This document shows positions 31,590-42,088 of a stretch of DNA of 64,000 nucleotides, in pieces. Origin of the DNA: Dama dama. Its lineage: Eukaryota; Chordata; Mammalia; Artiodactyla; Cervidae. The position numbers were made by a program, and so were the translations under genes. The notes under the pieces are model-generated. The model worked only from the letters and a program-made list of their open reading frames with translations. It was not told the DNA's origin and did no database searches. The stretch's first letter is position 1; each line of letters opens with the position of its first letter. The stretch covers positions 23,032,481 to 23,096,480 of the forward strand of contig NC_083693.1 in NCBI RefSeq assembly GCF_033118175.1. The letters are read 5' to 3'.

Positions 31590-31765
31590 TCCCTGCCTGG
31601 GCCAGCCTCTGTTTTAGGGGCACTTCACTTGTGTTCAGGTCAGTCCCCCAAGGCCGGTGTTGTTAACCTTGGGGTCACGATGAGGCCTTTGGGGCCCAGA
31701 GCTGCTGCCGAAGCTGTCCAAAGTCACACAGACAGCCACTCAGGCTGGCCTTAACACATTATTGA
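31590..31765 (-). mobile_element. MIR-like relic
   Basis: 'gctgtccaaagtcacacaga' and the upstream 'gttttaggggcacttcactt' fit an antisense MIR. Strongly diverged. Confidence 0.5.
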
Positions 31766-31794
31766 CCAAAGATATGTTAGCATGTCTTTTGTTG

Positions 31795-31993
31795 TTATTG
31801 CTGCTCAGTCGCTCCTTTGTGTTCAACTCTTTGCAACTTCATGGACTGCAGCAGGCCAGGCTCCTCTGTCCTTCACTATCTCCCGGAGGTTGCTCAAATT
31901 CATGTCCATTGAGTCGATGATGCCATCCAACCATCTCCTCCTCTGTCTCCCCCTTCTCCTCCTGCTCGTAATATTTCCCTGCATCAGGGTCTC
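31795..31993 (-). mobile_element. BovB LINE 3' fragment
   Basis: Minus-strand 3' end: 'gctgctcagtcgctcctttg', 'gatgccatccaaccatctcc' and 'ccctgcatcagggtctcg'. 5' truncated at about 200 bp. Confidence 0.9.
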
Positions 31994-32570
31994 GAAATGT
32001 TATTGACTGGAGTGCTTCAGTATTCACTTACCTAATAAATCACTGGTCAGTTTCTGCAAAAATCCCATGGTCAGTAAAGAGTTAACCGCAGCTCTTCTGA
32101 CCTCCAAGCCCGACTCCTTTTATTGCAGGGATGACAAATGTGACATGTACATAAAAGAAAAGAAAAAAATGAGGCCTCTGTCTGCTTTCCTCTTTGCTGG
32201 GGAAGTGTTGTTTTTTTTCCTTTGGAGACTTTCTTTACTTCACATTGTAAGGATTTACTTTTGTACGTTAAATATATATTGGCTGTGGCTTGGCTGCCAA
32301 TGTGGAAGGCCCCAGCTTCCTTCTCTCTCCCGGGGTCCTTTGGCCTCTCTTTTCTGTTTGAACTCCACAGGCGTGGTGAAGTTGGTTAGTGGAAAAAGGT
32401 CTGGATCTCGTGAGCAAAGTCCAAGTGCATGAGGCTCCCTGCAGCTTAGGGTCTCCTATGAGTAGAGCGGATGTTTTAAAGCCCTTTCAGTGACACCGGT
32501 AACCCGAGGTGGGATTGTGACTCCAAAGCAGTGCTTTTTTTCCTGTGTGGTTTGCCAGAAACAACTTTAT
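31994..32570. other. Single-copy non-coding stretch
   Basis: A 121-codon plus-strand frame (32067-32432) has no recognisable domain. No other signal. Confidence 0.4.
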
Positions 32571-33238
32571 ATTTATTTCTTTTGGCCTCACTGTGCAGTA
32601 TGTGGGATTTTAATTCCCCAACCAGGGAGTGAACCTTTGTCCCCTGCATTGCAAGGCAGATTTAAAAAAAAAAATTATTTATTTTAATTGGAGGCTAACT
32701 ACTTTATAGTATTGTGCTGGTTTTTGCCATACAGCGACATGAATCAGCTACAGGTGTACATGTGTCCCCCGTCCTCAATCCCCCCCACCTCCCTCCCCAT
32801 CCTATCCTAGGCTGGCCCAGAGCACCAGCTTTGGGTGCCCTGCTTCATGCATCAAACTTACACTGGTCTTCTGTTTTACATATGGTAATGTACAGGTTTC
32901 AGCGCTATTCTCTCGAATCATCCCACCCTCACCTTCCCCCACAGAGTCCAAAAGTCTGTTCTTTACATCTGTGTCTCTTTTGCTGTCTTGCACATAGGGT
33001 CATCATTACTGTCTTTCTAAATTCAGTATATATGTGTTAATATACTGTATTGGTGTTTCTCTTTCTGACTTACTTCACTCTGTATAATAGGCTCCTATTT
33101 CATCCACCTCATTAGAACTGACTCAAATGCATTCATTTTTATAGCTGAGTAATATTCCATTGTGTATATGTACCACAACTTCCTTATCCATTCATCTGGC
33201 AAGGTGGATTCTTAACTGCTGGACCACCAGGGAAGTCC
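32571..33238 (-). mobile_element. CHR-2-type SINE, split by a ruminant L1
   Basis: The tail half 'tttggcctcactgtgcagta' to 'ctgcattgcaaggcagattt' lies left. The head half 'gattcttaactgctggacca' to 'agggaagtcccc' lies right of the L1. Confidence 0.88.
32664..33198 (-). mobile_element. Young ruminant L1 (L1_BT-like) 3' end nested in CHR-2
   Basis: Minus-strand L1 beginning with poly(T) and 'ttaattggaggctaactact', then 'gtttttgccatacagcgaca' and 'gagtaatattccattgtgta'. It is 535 bp and 5' truncated. The duplicated target 'gcaaggcagatt' / 'gcaaggtggatt' is at 32651-32662 and 33199-33210. Confidence 0.88.
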
Positions 33239-33909
33239 CCAGATGCATCCTTCATTTCTCGATTGCCCTGTGAAGTGAGGGCAGCTTTGTCTGCAATTCC
33301 ACCAAAATAAGAAAGTCTCAGGAACCTGCTGAGGAGCAGGTACTTACCATCCTGATGTTAGATCTTGCTAGATGAAGCAGTTTTACTAGATTAACCAATG
33401 ATTGATTTCTCTTCCTTCCTCTTCCTCCTCTCTGAGGTATCAGTTTTGGTTTTAGCAACATAACCCACTGCATAGGCCTATAGATCTGTAGGTTCAGAGT
33501 CAGTCATTAAGGAGTGTCCCTGGACTGGCTTTGCTTTATGTGAACAAGATAGTCCTATCATCCGTTGAAGAGTGTGTGGAGTGGTAAAGATGAGGGTTTA
33601 TAATATCTTCTACTTACACTGTTCCTCTTCTGGCTCTGATAAAACTTTAAACATAAAACATACCTTCCTTTTTATTTAACAGGTAGTTTCTCTGTCAAAG
33701 GCAGGATGAGTAAAACCAACTTCTACATTTAAGGTTATCTTTGAAATATTTATGAGTATGCTCAAAGATAAAAAGGCTTTGAGTGCTTGCTGCTAAAACA
33801 ATGAGTGAAGCTGATTTTCTTCTAGAATATTATTTGGTATTACTCTTGTTTGTTTTGTTATTATAGAATATTATACAGTTCTTCTGCAGTAAAATTCAGA
33901 AAGCTGATT
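33239..33909. other. Unclassified non-coding stretch
   Basis: Diverged sequence without a confident repeat match. No exon supported. Confidence 0.35.
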
Positions 33910-34075
33910 TGTTACTGCCTAGATGGGAGGGGAGTTTGAAAGAGACTGGTTACATGTGTGTGTACAGCCGAGTCCCTCTGCTGCCCACCTGAAACTGTCA
34001 CCACATTGTTAATCGGCTACACTCCAGGATAAAATAAAAGCTGTTTTTTTAAAAAAGAAAATAAGAAAACTATTT
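33910..34075 (+). mobile_element. Ruminant L1 3' end
   Basis: 'gtacagccgagtccctctgc', 'cacctgaaactgtcaccaca' and 'aatcggctacactccaggat' then 'aaaataaaagctg' are the 3' terminus of a ruminant L1. It is extremely 5' truncated. Confidence 0.8.
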
Positions 34076-34117
34076 CGTTCTGTAAAAATAGTTAACAAAA
34101 AATCTGTGTAGCTGTTT

Positions 34118-34447
34118 AAAGCTTCCCTAGTAGCTCAGCTGGTAAAGAATCCAGCTGCAATGCAGGAGACCCCAGTTCGATTCCTGAGTTGGGAAGATGC
34201 CCTGGAGAAGGGATAGGCTACCCACTCCAGTATTCTTGGGCTTCTCTGGTGGTTCAGACGAAGGTAAAGAATCCACCTGCAATGTGGGAGACCTGGGTTC
34301 GATCCCTGGGTTGGGAAGATCCCCTGGAGGAGGGTATGGCAGCCCAGTCCAGTATCCTTGCCTGGAGAATCCCATGGACAGCGGAGTCTGGTGGGCTACA
34401 GTCCCCGGGGCTGCAAAGGGCCGGACACGGCTGAGCGCCTAAGCGCA
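34118..34447 (+). mobile_element. Dimeric Bov-tA/Bov-A SINE
   Basis: A first unit (34119-34237) ends at 'ccactccagtattcttg'. A second, complete unit with its own tRNA-like head follows at once ('ggcttctctggtggttcaga') and ends 'acacggctgagcgcctaagc'. The tail half is unusually GC- and CpG-rich. Confidence 0.88.
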
Positions 34448-34935
34448 GCCCGCAGCGGTGTGAAGACGAACACAAGATGGCGCCAGAGAGCTGAGGTGGA
34501 ACGGGATTTGCTTTCAGGGACTGGAAAGACTTGAGTGCAAAGGGGTGGCCTGGGGCTGGCGGGTATTTCTGAGAGATGGGTGCCGTGAAGCGGGGGGAGC
34601 TAGCACCCCCCACCCCCGCTTTGCCCACTCTTACCACCTTGACTGTCTTCAGGAAGCCTTTCCACAGCTTTGCACGGACTTTTCAGCCCTGGTGCCCATC
34701 CTCAGACCCTCAAAATCTGTGGAAGAGGCAGGTCGGCTGTGAGCAGAAGATGGAGAAAAAGGGAGAAGAAGGCTGTGAAGAGCAGAGAAGGGGCTTTCCA
34801 GGCTGTTCCCGAGCGGGCAGCGTCTCTCACGGGGGATGGCCAGCAAGTCTCTGCCTCCTGGTGGCCACGGACGCAGGCGGGGGAGGGGAGCAGGGGCAGC
34901 CACTCTGGGGGAGCAGAGGTCACGTCTCCCCGTGG
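34447..34935. other. GC-rich single-copy stretch
   Basis: CpG- and purine-rich sequence with overlapping open frames in many reading frames (up to 127 codons), none with a recognisable domain. A YY1-like 'aagatggcgcc' occurs at 34473-34483. No transcription unit can be shown. Confidence 0.4.
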
Positions 34936-35305
34936 GCCCACTTTTAATTAGTTGATTAATTAGGCTGCATCGGGTCTTTGCGGCAGCGCACGTCACGCGG
35001 GATCCTTTGTTGTGGCACGCGGGCTCAGAGGAGGAGATGGTTGGATGGCATCACCGGCACAGTGGACGTGAGCCTGAGCATGCTCCGGGAGGTGTGAAGG
35101 ACGGAGGAGCCTGGCGTGCTGCAGCCCACGGGGCCGCAGAGTCAGACACGGCTAAGACTGGATAACACCAGCCTCAGTGGTTGCCCGGCCTGGGCGCAGT
35201 TGCCCTGCAGCTGTGGGATCTTAGTTCCGGGACTAGGGATTGAACCCACGTCTCCCGCATGGTAAGCTGGATTCTTAACCACTGTACCAGCAGGGAAGTC
35301 CCAGG
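34936..35305 (-). mobile_element. CHR SINE, split by a BovB tail
   Basis: The left half 'taggctgcatcgggtctttg' to 'ggcacgcgggctcag' and the right half 'gcctcagtggttgcccggcc' to 'taccagcagggaagtccc' form one minus-strand CHR. Confidence 0.82.
35024..35166 (+). mobile_element. BovB 3' end nested in CHR
   Basis: 'gaggagatggttggatggca' to 'agtcagacacggctaagact' is the last ~140 bp of BovB on the plus strand. The flanking 'ggctcag' and 'gcctcag' may be the duplication. Confidence 0.85.
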
Positions 35306-36145
35306 CCCACATATTTAAAGTATGGAGAGCTTCGTTTTTATAGAAATTGTGGTAAAATTCACATGGCAAAACAACATTGACATCTTTTTCAAAAAACCTT
35401 TTTCATTATGGTAAAACATAGGACATGAAATCTACCATTTTAACCATTTTAAAGTGTATCGTTCGGTGGCATGAAGCACATTCACAGTGTGGTGAAGTCA
35501 CCATCACCATCTCCAGATCTCTTTTCATCTTGTAAAGCCGAAGCTCTGCACCCATCCACCCCACTTTCTCTCTCCCCACTTCCCCAGCCTCTGGCATCCA
35601 CCATTCTGCTTTCTGTCTGGATGAATCTGATGACTCTAGGGACCTCATGTAAGTGGAATCATACAGCCTTTATCCTTTGCATATCTGGCTTATTTCACTG
35701 AGCATATTGTCTTCAAGTTTCATCCATATTGCAACAGGTTTCAGAATTTCCCTCCCTTTTAAGGGTGAATAATATTCCATTGTATTAATATGTGTAGACC
35801 ACACTTTGTTTATCCATTTATCTATCAGTGGACACTTGGGTTACTTCTAGCTTTTGGCCACTGTGTATAATGCTGCTATGCACATGTGTATACAAATATC
35901 TCTTTGAGTGCTTTCTTTCCCTTCTTTTGAGGGTATACACAGAAGTGGAATTGCTGGATCAAATGAAAATGCTATGTTTAATTTTTTGAGAAACAGCCAC
36001 GCTGTTTTCTACAGTGGCTATACTGCTTAACATTCTTATAGCAATGCACAAAGGTTCCAAATTCTCTACCTCCTCACCACACTTGTTAGTTTCTGGGTTT
36101 TTTTTTTCTCTCCTTAAAGACTAATCTAGTGGAGGTTCAGCTTAA

Positions 36146-36323
36146 AAAGAAAAAAAACTCTTTATTGAATTTGTTACAATGTTGCTTCTGTTGTTTATGT
36201 TCTGGATTTCTTTGGCTGGGATTTAGGATTTTAGCTCCTTGACCAGGGATTGAACCCACAGCCGCTGCACTGTGACAGTGAAGTCTTAACTGATGGATGG
36301 CCAGGGAACCAGGGAAATCCCCC
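36146..36323 (-). mobile_element. CHR-2-type SINE nested in L1M
   Basis: 'ctttattgaatttgttacaa', 'gaccagggattgaacccaca' and the end 'ccagggaaatccccc'. The head is disturbed by a short duplication of 'ccagggaa'. Confidence 0.82.
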
Positions 36324-36329
36324 TCACCC

Positions 36330-36608
36330 TCACCTTTTTTTTTTAAGATGTATTTATTTTTAGCTGTGCTGGGTCTTCGCTGCTGGGCACAAGTTTTCTC
36401 TACAGTTGGGGCCAGTGGGAGCTGCTCTCCATTGCCTTCCGGGCTTCTCACTGCGGTTGCTTCTCTTGCTGCAGAGTGTGGGATCACTGGTTGCGGTGCA
36501 CTGGCTGAGTTGCTCTGTGACGCCTGGGATCTTCCTGGACTGGAGATCGAACCCACATCGCCTGCATTGGCAGGCGGATTCCTAATCACTAGATCACCGA
36601 GAAAGCTC
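36330..36608 (-). mobile_element. CHR-1 SINE nested in L1M
   Basis: Full-length minus-strand copy from 'tagctgtgctgggtcttcgc' to 'agatcaccgagaaagctccc', next to the CHR-2 with almost no spacer. Confidence 0.9.
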
Positions 36609-36789
36609 CCTGCCCCCCTTTTCTGTAATAGCGATTCTAATCGGCATGAAATGGTCTCTCACTGTGGTTTTGATTTGTGTTTCCCAGAGAAGTTGGTTTT
36701 TATTTACTTATTTGAAGTCACAGTCTTTCTTCAGTCATGAACTTGTGCACTGGTGAAAACCGTGGGGTCCAGTGTGTGACCCCTTGAGA

Positions 36790-36965
36790 TTCCCAGTGCC
36801 CCAGCTCTGTGATGTCAGCGAGTCCCAGCGGCCCTGAGCCTCAGCATCTCCACCTGACAGAGAGGGTTCCTGATAATTCCTTCCACACAGGTTGGTTGGA
36901 GGAAGACATGGTGTAGGGCGCAAGGAGCTTTCAGCACGGCTCCTGCACACAGTTAATGTTCAGAG
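36790..36965 (+). mobile_element. MIR-like relic
   Basis: 'ctgagcctcagcatctccac', 'ggttcctgataattccttcc' and 'ggctcctgcacacagttaat' follow MIR order. Strongly diverged. Confidence 0.5.
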
Positions 36966-37073
36966 GAGGTAGCCATGAATGCAGAAGCCCACTGCATAAC
37001 TCAGTTAACCAGGACAGTGCTTAAGTTGATCTGGCCACAGACAGACTTCCGATTCCTTTCATCTATATTGGTG

Positions 37074-37283
37074 TGCGTGCTCAGTCGCTCAGTTGTGTCC
37101 GACTCTTTTCGACCCCATGGACTGTAGCCCACCAGGGTCCTCTAGGATTTTCCAGGCAAGAATACTGGTGTGGGTTGCATTTCCTCCTCCAGGAGATCTT
37201 CCCAACCCAGGGATCTAACCCGCATCTCCTGTGGCTCCTGCATTGCAAGCAGATTCTCTACCGCCAAGCCACCAGAGAAGCCC
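37074..37283 (-). mobile_element. Bov-tA SINE
   Basis: Minus-strand copy with the tail 'gctcagtcgctcagttgtgt' and the head 'accgccaagccaccagagaa'. An extra 9-bp duplication of a ctcctg-type unit occurs in the middle. Confidence 0.93.
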
Positions 37284-38386
37284 TTCCTCAATATCTGCTT
37301 TCCCCCAAATCTTATCCCTGTGTGAGGCATCTTTAGCAGAGAGGAGCCCCTCTGAGGCCTGCACTAACTGGTTTCAAGGGTCCTTCTTGATACCGGAGTC
37401 TAAGACTGTCACTGGAGATCACTGAGCCCATTTCCGAGTCTCAGGTGGAACAGTTCAGTGTCACCAGCATCTCCCTGGGATCCTGGGAGCCCTCTGAAAC
37501 TCTTGGACCACTGTCATTCTTCCAGATGATGACTCGCATGCCAGGGGTCCTACCCTGAAGGCTCAGCTGGACACAGACTGACTAGCATGTGTGGGTGACA
37601 CCTGGAGCTTCCATCTGCTCAGCTCAGCTTCCTCGGCGAAGACTCCTCTCTTGGGCAGGAAGGGTCTGCTGACTGCAGGACTATGAGCTGGCAGGCTTCA
37701 TGAGGAGACAAAGCATTGCCATGACTAGAAATGTGAAGGGATGCTTGGAGGAAAAATGGGTCAGCTCGAACTTCATTAAATGTGTTTGCCCTTTGTAATT
37801 CGGCCGGAGCGAGAAGTGTTTTGAAACAGAATGCGGCAAGGTCACCTGAAGTCAGGAAGCTCGGGAGGAGAGTGGCTGGGGTGGGACACGGGGCCTTTTT
37901 CTTCTGAGGAGCTGGTGATAAATTCAGGATGATTGGTTTTTGGAGCTTGGCCAGGAGGTTTCTGTTCACTGTGCAGGAACAATCCTTACAGCAGAGATAG
38001 TGTCTGCCCAGGGCAGTTAGGGAGCAGCAGAAACAGGAGGGCCAGCCTGATGCACAGGAGCAGAGAGACCAAGGGGAGGGCTGGCTCAGGGCACACGGGG
38101 ACCCCACGTGGCTCCCCAGGGGCTGACCCAGGCTCCTCAGGGAGCTTAGGTATGTGCTGGGAGTGGTGGGCAGGTTTGGAGTCAAGAGCTAACAGCAAGG
38201 AGAGCAAATGTCATGAGCTCCCAAAGAGCATCCTCGTTGTCTCCATGGCGACCGCAGACAGAGAATCCATGAGGGTAGGTGGTCATTCTGAGGTTACTCA
38301 CACCCCTTCCCTGACAAATGCCCAAAGGCAAGCCCCCAAGCCCTGGATGGTGGAACTGAACTCATCTCATCTTGTGTGTAGCCAGG
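37284..38386. other. Single-copy stretch, about 1.1 kb
   Basis: No repeat recognised. Overlapping frames occur, the longest 188 codons on the minus strand (37619-38185). It is serine-, leucine- and cysteine-rich with no recognisable domain, and a 218-codon plus-strand frame runs on into a SINE. I do not call either a gene. Confidence 0.4.
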
Positions 38387-38600
38387 GGCTTCCCCGGTGG
38401 CTTAGTGGTAAAGAATCCACCTGCCAATGCAGAAGATGTGGGTTCAATCCCTGTGTTAGGAAGATCCCTGGAGAAGGAAATGGCAACCTACTCCAGCATT
38501 CTTGCCTGGGAAATCCCATGGACAGAGGAGCCTGGACTCTGCTACAGTCCACGGGTCTCAAAGTCGGGCATGACTTCGTGACTAAATGAAGACAAACAAC
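38387..38600 (+). mobile_element. Bov-tA SINE
   Basis: Head 'ggggcttccccggtggctta', body 'ggagaaggaaatggcaacct' and end 'catgacttcgtgactaaatg'. Slightly diverged. Confidence 0.93.
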
Positions 38601-39178
38601 AGGCATCTTGAGAAGACTCTAGGATAAGCTACCCCTTGGAGCCTGGGGTTTGGTTTACCAGCCTGGGCAGGGTCACCAGCGGGGGACACACGATGACCAC
38701 CTCTTGTTTTCACTCAGGAAGCAGCTCAACCACACTTTCCCTGGGTCAGTGGCTCATTGCTCTGCAGAGAACATTAAAAGCATCCATAAAAGAGATATCA
38801 CAGATTTCGTTGGCCATAAACCTCAAAGATGAATTTCCTCACCACATTTTACGAGTATGGGTTTTAAAGCTTTCACAATGGGGCTGCCCTTCTCCAGGAG
38901 CCATGAACTTCCTCCTGGGGTGATGATTTGTGTTGTTCACTCAGCCAGGAGACGACCTCAGACGATACATGATGACTCAACATATGAAACTGACAAAGGC
39001 CATTATCTTTTGTTCTCTTTTCCATGGGTGGCAGAGGAGAGATGTTAGTCCATAGATGGGATCCTCTGAGGAAGCTACAGTAGGGATGACCAGAGATGCT
39101 GTGGTCCCCAACTGTATCCAGACACCCTGAGGGTTAGAAAGAACAGGTAGCATTAACATGTACATTTTGAAGGGTGAC
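38601..39178. other. Single-copy non-coding stretch
   Basis: No recognised repeat. Short frames only. Confidence 0.4.
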
Positions 39179-39380
39179 ACTTCCCAGGTAGCACCGGTGG
39201 TAAGGAATCTTCCTGCCAATGCAGAAGACACAGGTTGGATCCCTGCATCCGGAAGATCCCCTGGAGAAGGGAATGGCAACCCGCTCCAGTGTTCTTGTCT
39301 GGAAAATTCTGTAAACAGAGGAGGCCTTGGTAGTCCATGGGGCTGCAAAGAATGGGACATAACTGAGCACACACACACTA
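39179..39380 (+). mobile_element. Bov-tA SINE
   Basis: Diverged plus-strand copy: 'cacttcccaggtagcaccgg', 'gatcccctggagaagggaat', 'gggacataactgagcacaca' with a short (CA)n end. Confidence 0.9.
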
Positions 39381-40317
39381 CGAGGGGAAGGCGGTGAGAT
39401 GAACAAAACCATAGATCGTTACAGCTGGACCAGGTCTTTGGGACCATTCACCCCAGTTGGTTAAATTTACAGATGGGGCACCAAGCTTCATCACATTTGA
39501 GGCTTCATTCAAGGTTATCCAGAAGCCTCAACACTTAAAAATAATTCTTTAATTACCAAAGCAAAGTTTCCTTCCTTAAGTGGGGCAGTTAAAGGAAACA
39601 CAAGCCTTCATTTGTGGCCTAATAATAACCCAAAAGTTTTCTCCTGCCCTAAATGAAGAAACCTCATTAACAAATGGGGCTTTTGTTCGAGAGAAGCCAC
39701 AAAGCATGGCCTGTTTCTCCCCTCCTCCCCAGAAGGACAGCAGCAATTAGAGCTTGTGGCTTAGGCAGTGAATTTCTGTGCCTTCTCTGCGCTTATGGAG
39801 AGATTTGAGTCATTAATGAGATGCTAATGATCCAGCTCTCAAACTTAACTAGAGTTCACTCTGAGTTTCCTGAAAGAAGTACAGAAACTCCCCTACCCCT
39901 TCCTCTAACGTGTTGTGGTGAATTCAGGCTAACCCTGGAGCAAGGGGCTGATTTGCAAAATCTGGGCTGATTAAACCCCAATTACTTTGGCAAAACGATT
40001 TCCCCAAGAATGTGTTCTCAGCAAGGACCTAACCCCCAGACAATGGGTGTGTATATGATATGGTTTGGAAACCTGGCTTCCCACTCCGCTGGCCTTGTTT
40101 TTCTTCTGTCATGACCCCAAAAAGATCTGCTTGGTCACATTTTGTTCACAGCTGGCTTGGCTTCGAACTGGATCATTCTCCCTGTTGTCATCTTGGACAT
40201 TTGTTTTGAAACAAAGGCCTGGCCTTTCGTTTTGTGTTTGGACAGTGTTATGTTCTTTGTTTTTGTGATAGAAACTATCAAATCTGCACAATACATAAAA
40301 AGCTGCTAGCTTGCGCC
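39381..40317. promoter_or_regulatory. Candidate conserved non-coding element (39530-40020)
   Basis: About 0.9 kb free of recognisable repeats. Between 39530 and 40020 there is a dense set of homeodomain-type TAAT/ATTA cores, including 'ctttaattacc', 'cctaataataacc', 'gcaattagagc', 'gtcattaatgag', 'gctaatgatcc' and 'ccccaattac'. That pattern is typical of developmental enhancers, but function is inferred only from motif density and absence of repeats. Confidence 0.3.
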
Positions 40318-40525
40318 TGGGCTTCCCCGGTGGCTCGGACGGTGAAGAATCCGCCTGCAATGCAGAGACCTGGGTTCAATCCTGGGCTTGGGAAGATCCC
40401 CTGGAGGAGGGCATGACAACCCACTCTAGTGTTCTTGCCTGGGGAATCCCTATGAATAGAGGAACCTGGTGGGCTACAGTCTGTGGGCTCACAGAGAGTC
40501 GGACATGACTGAGCGACTGTGCGCA
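40318..40525 (+). mobile_element. Bov-tA SINE
   Basis: Plus-strand copy carrying the variant 'gcaatgcagagacctgggtt' (a 2-bp deletion relative to the usual 'caggagacc'). It shares that variant and about 50 bp of 5' flank with the copy at 42089. Confidence 0.93.
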
Positions 40526-41106
40526 GCACAGCCTGTGCCTGGCACACGGCGGATGCCCAGTGCTTTAGTCTGGGACCGCCTGGAAGCAGAACCTGAAACG
40601 TGCTGTCAGGAGCTGGGGAGGGCAGGCAGCCAGCAAAGGGCTGCTATGAAGCCACCTCCCACTGTCGGCAGCTGGGTATTGGAATGCGGGCTGCCAAAGA
40701 GGATCACCCCATCCAAGGGGCCGGGGAGCTGGGGTATTTATGCTCCACCTTGTCAGTGGTTGGTTGAGAACTGGAGTGTTGATGACTTGAATGCCCGCTG
40801 ACCTTTACAGCGGAGCCTTAAGCAAAGAGATGACACTGGTAGTCACAGTCAGCCAGCACACTGGGTGTGGACCATGTGAGGACACTAGCTGTCTCATCAT
40901 TATATTCTTTTCCTCTCACTTCTTTCTCACTTCCTACCTTGTTTAAATTTGTCCTGCAAACTTTCTCTATGTCCCACCACTGCTCCTTCCTCATCTGTCT
41001 GTCCCTCCTCTGCTCAGCAATGACGATGGTCTTAACTTGGACTCCCTCAGAAGCAGAGCCTGAGTTTGAGTGGTTGATTTTGTTGGGGGGGGGGGAAGGG
41101 CGGTCC
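40526..41106. other. Single-copy non-coding stretch with a G run
   Basis: No supported gene. A run of ten G occurs at about 41085-41094. 'gaagcagagcctgag' near 41050 may belong to an unclassified mammalian repeat also seen antisense near 48405. Confidence 0.35.
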
Positions 41107-41119
41107 CAGGAGGTGTTGG

Positions 41120-41322
41120 GCTTCCCCAATAGCTCAGATGGTAAAGAATCTGCAGGAGATGTGGGTTTGAACCCTGAGTCCAGAAGATCTCCTGGGGGAG
41201 GGAATGGCAACCTGCTCCATTATTTTTGCCTGGAGAATTCCATGGAAAGAGGAGCCTGGTGGGCTACAGTCCATGGGGTTGCAAAGAGTTGGACGTGACT
41301 GAATGACTGACACTTCGACTTT
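41120..41322 (+). mobile_element. Bov-tA SINE with perfect target-site duplication
   Basis: Plus-strand copy bracketed by the 13-bp duplication 'caggaggtgttgg' at 41107-41119 and 41323-41335. Its tRNA head lacks a few bases between 'aagaatctgc' and 'aggagatgtgggtttgaacc'. Confidence 0.94.
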
Positions 41323-41575
41323 CAGGAGGTGTTGGTGGGGAGTCAGGTGAGACAGGGAAGTGAGCCAAGAGAGCAGGTTGATGAGCCCATTATCACCGTG
41401 GGCACCTGGGTGCAGTCCCCCGAGGGCTTCTGGGAGGTTGTGCCAAACACACTGTACATAGCTTCACTGCGTCCTGGCCCCAGAGAGGAGAGGACAGAGA
41501 AGCCGGATGCTCCATCCCAGCTCCTCTCCTGCACTGGCCAAGGGCTGTGCCTCCTCCAAGGGCAGATAACCACAG

Positions 41576-41906
41576 GTGGTCCCAGGAGGGGGGTGCTGGT
41601 GTGTTCAGGAACGTGGGCCTGGGCCCACGGGTCTGCCCCGTGAGTGTGACTGGAGCTGGTCCCGGGAGGGGGGTGCTGGTGTGTTCGGGAACGTGGGTGC
41701 TGGGCCCCTGCATCTGCCCCGTGAGTGTGACTGGAGCTGGTCCTGGGAGGGGGGTGCTGGTGTGTTCAGGAACGTGGGTGCTGGGCCCCCGGGTCTGCCC
41801 TGTGACCGTGACTGGAGTTGGTCCTGGGAGGTGGGTGCTGGTGTGTTCGGGAAGGTGGGTGCTGGGCCCCCGGGTCTGCCCCGTGAGTGTGACTCGAACT
41901 GGAGCT
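41576..41906. repeat. Minisatellite, 81-bp unit, four copies
   Basis: Four tandem units start at 41578, 41658, 41739 and 41820 (80, 81, 81 and about 81 bp). Each carries 'gggtgctggtgtgttc', then 'acgtgggtgctgggccc' or a variant, then 'gtctgccccgtgagtgtgac' or a variant. The unit is GC-rich and a multiple of three, so several frames stay open on both strands (for example 281 codons on plus and 172 on minus). Those frames are a by-product of the repeat. Confidence 0.93.
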
Positions 41907-41934
41907 GCCATGCGTGCACTGCTTCACACGCTCG

Positions 41935-42035
41935 CCTGCCTCCTGTTTACGGGTGAGGAAAGCAGAGAGGAAGCAGCTTGCCGAGGTCACGCAGCCCGGG
42001 CAGTGGCCATGCCGGTTGTAGAGCCGGGACTCTTG
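41935..42035 (-). mobile_element. MIR SINE
   Basis: The antisense MIR core is clear: 'gtttacgggtgaggaaagca', 'agcagcttgccgaggtcacg' and 'tgtagagccgggactcttga'. Confidence 0.7.
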
Positions 42036-42088
42036 ATAAAGGCTGTATCAGATCTGCGCAGTACATGTAAAGCTGCTAGCCTCTGCCT

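Larger units (their letters stand above)
35335..36715 (-). mobile_element. L1M (L1MA/B-like) 3' half, split by two CHR SINEs
   Basis: A long, ordered antisense L1M: 'tgtggtaaaattcacatggc', 'tcatgtaagtggaatcatac', 'gaataatattccattgtatt', 'gtggaattgctggatcaaat', then beyond the SINEs 'gaaatggtctctcactgtgg' and 'ttttgatttgtgtttcccag'. All frames are broken. Confidence 0.8.

Noticed and set aside
34118..34447. tRNA genes, from tRNA-like box A and box B motifs
   Set aside because: The motifs belong to SINE heads; no cloverleaf with acceptor stem can be completed. The same applies to all other Bov-tA and CHR heads.
37933..38589. 218-codon plus-strand frame
   Set aside because: Its last third is a translation of the Bov-tA SINE at 38387, so it is not a conserved protein.
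41393..41911. 172-codon minus-strand frame with repeated TGQTRGPSTHVPEHTS-like units
   Set aside because: Antisense of the same minisatellite. No signal peptide, domain or start context.
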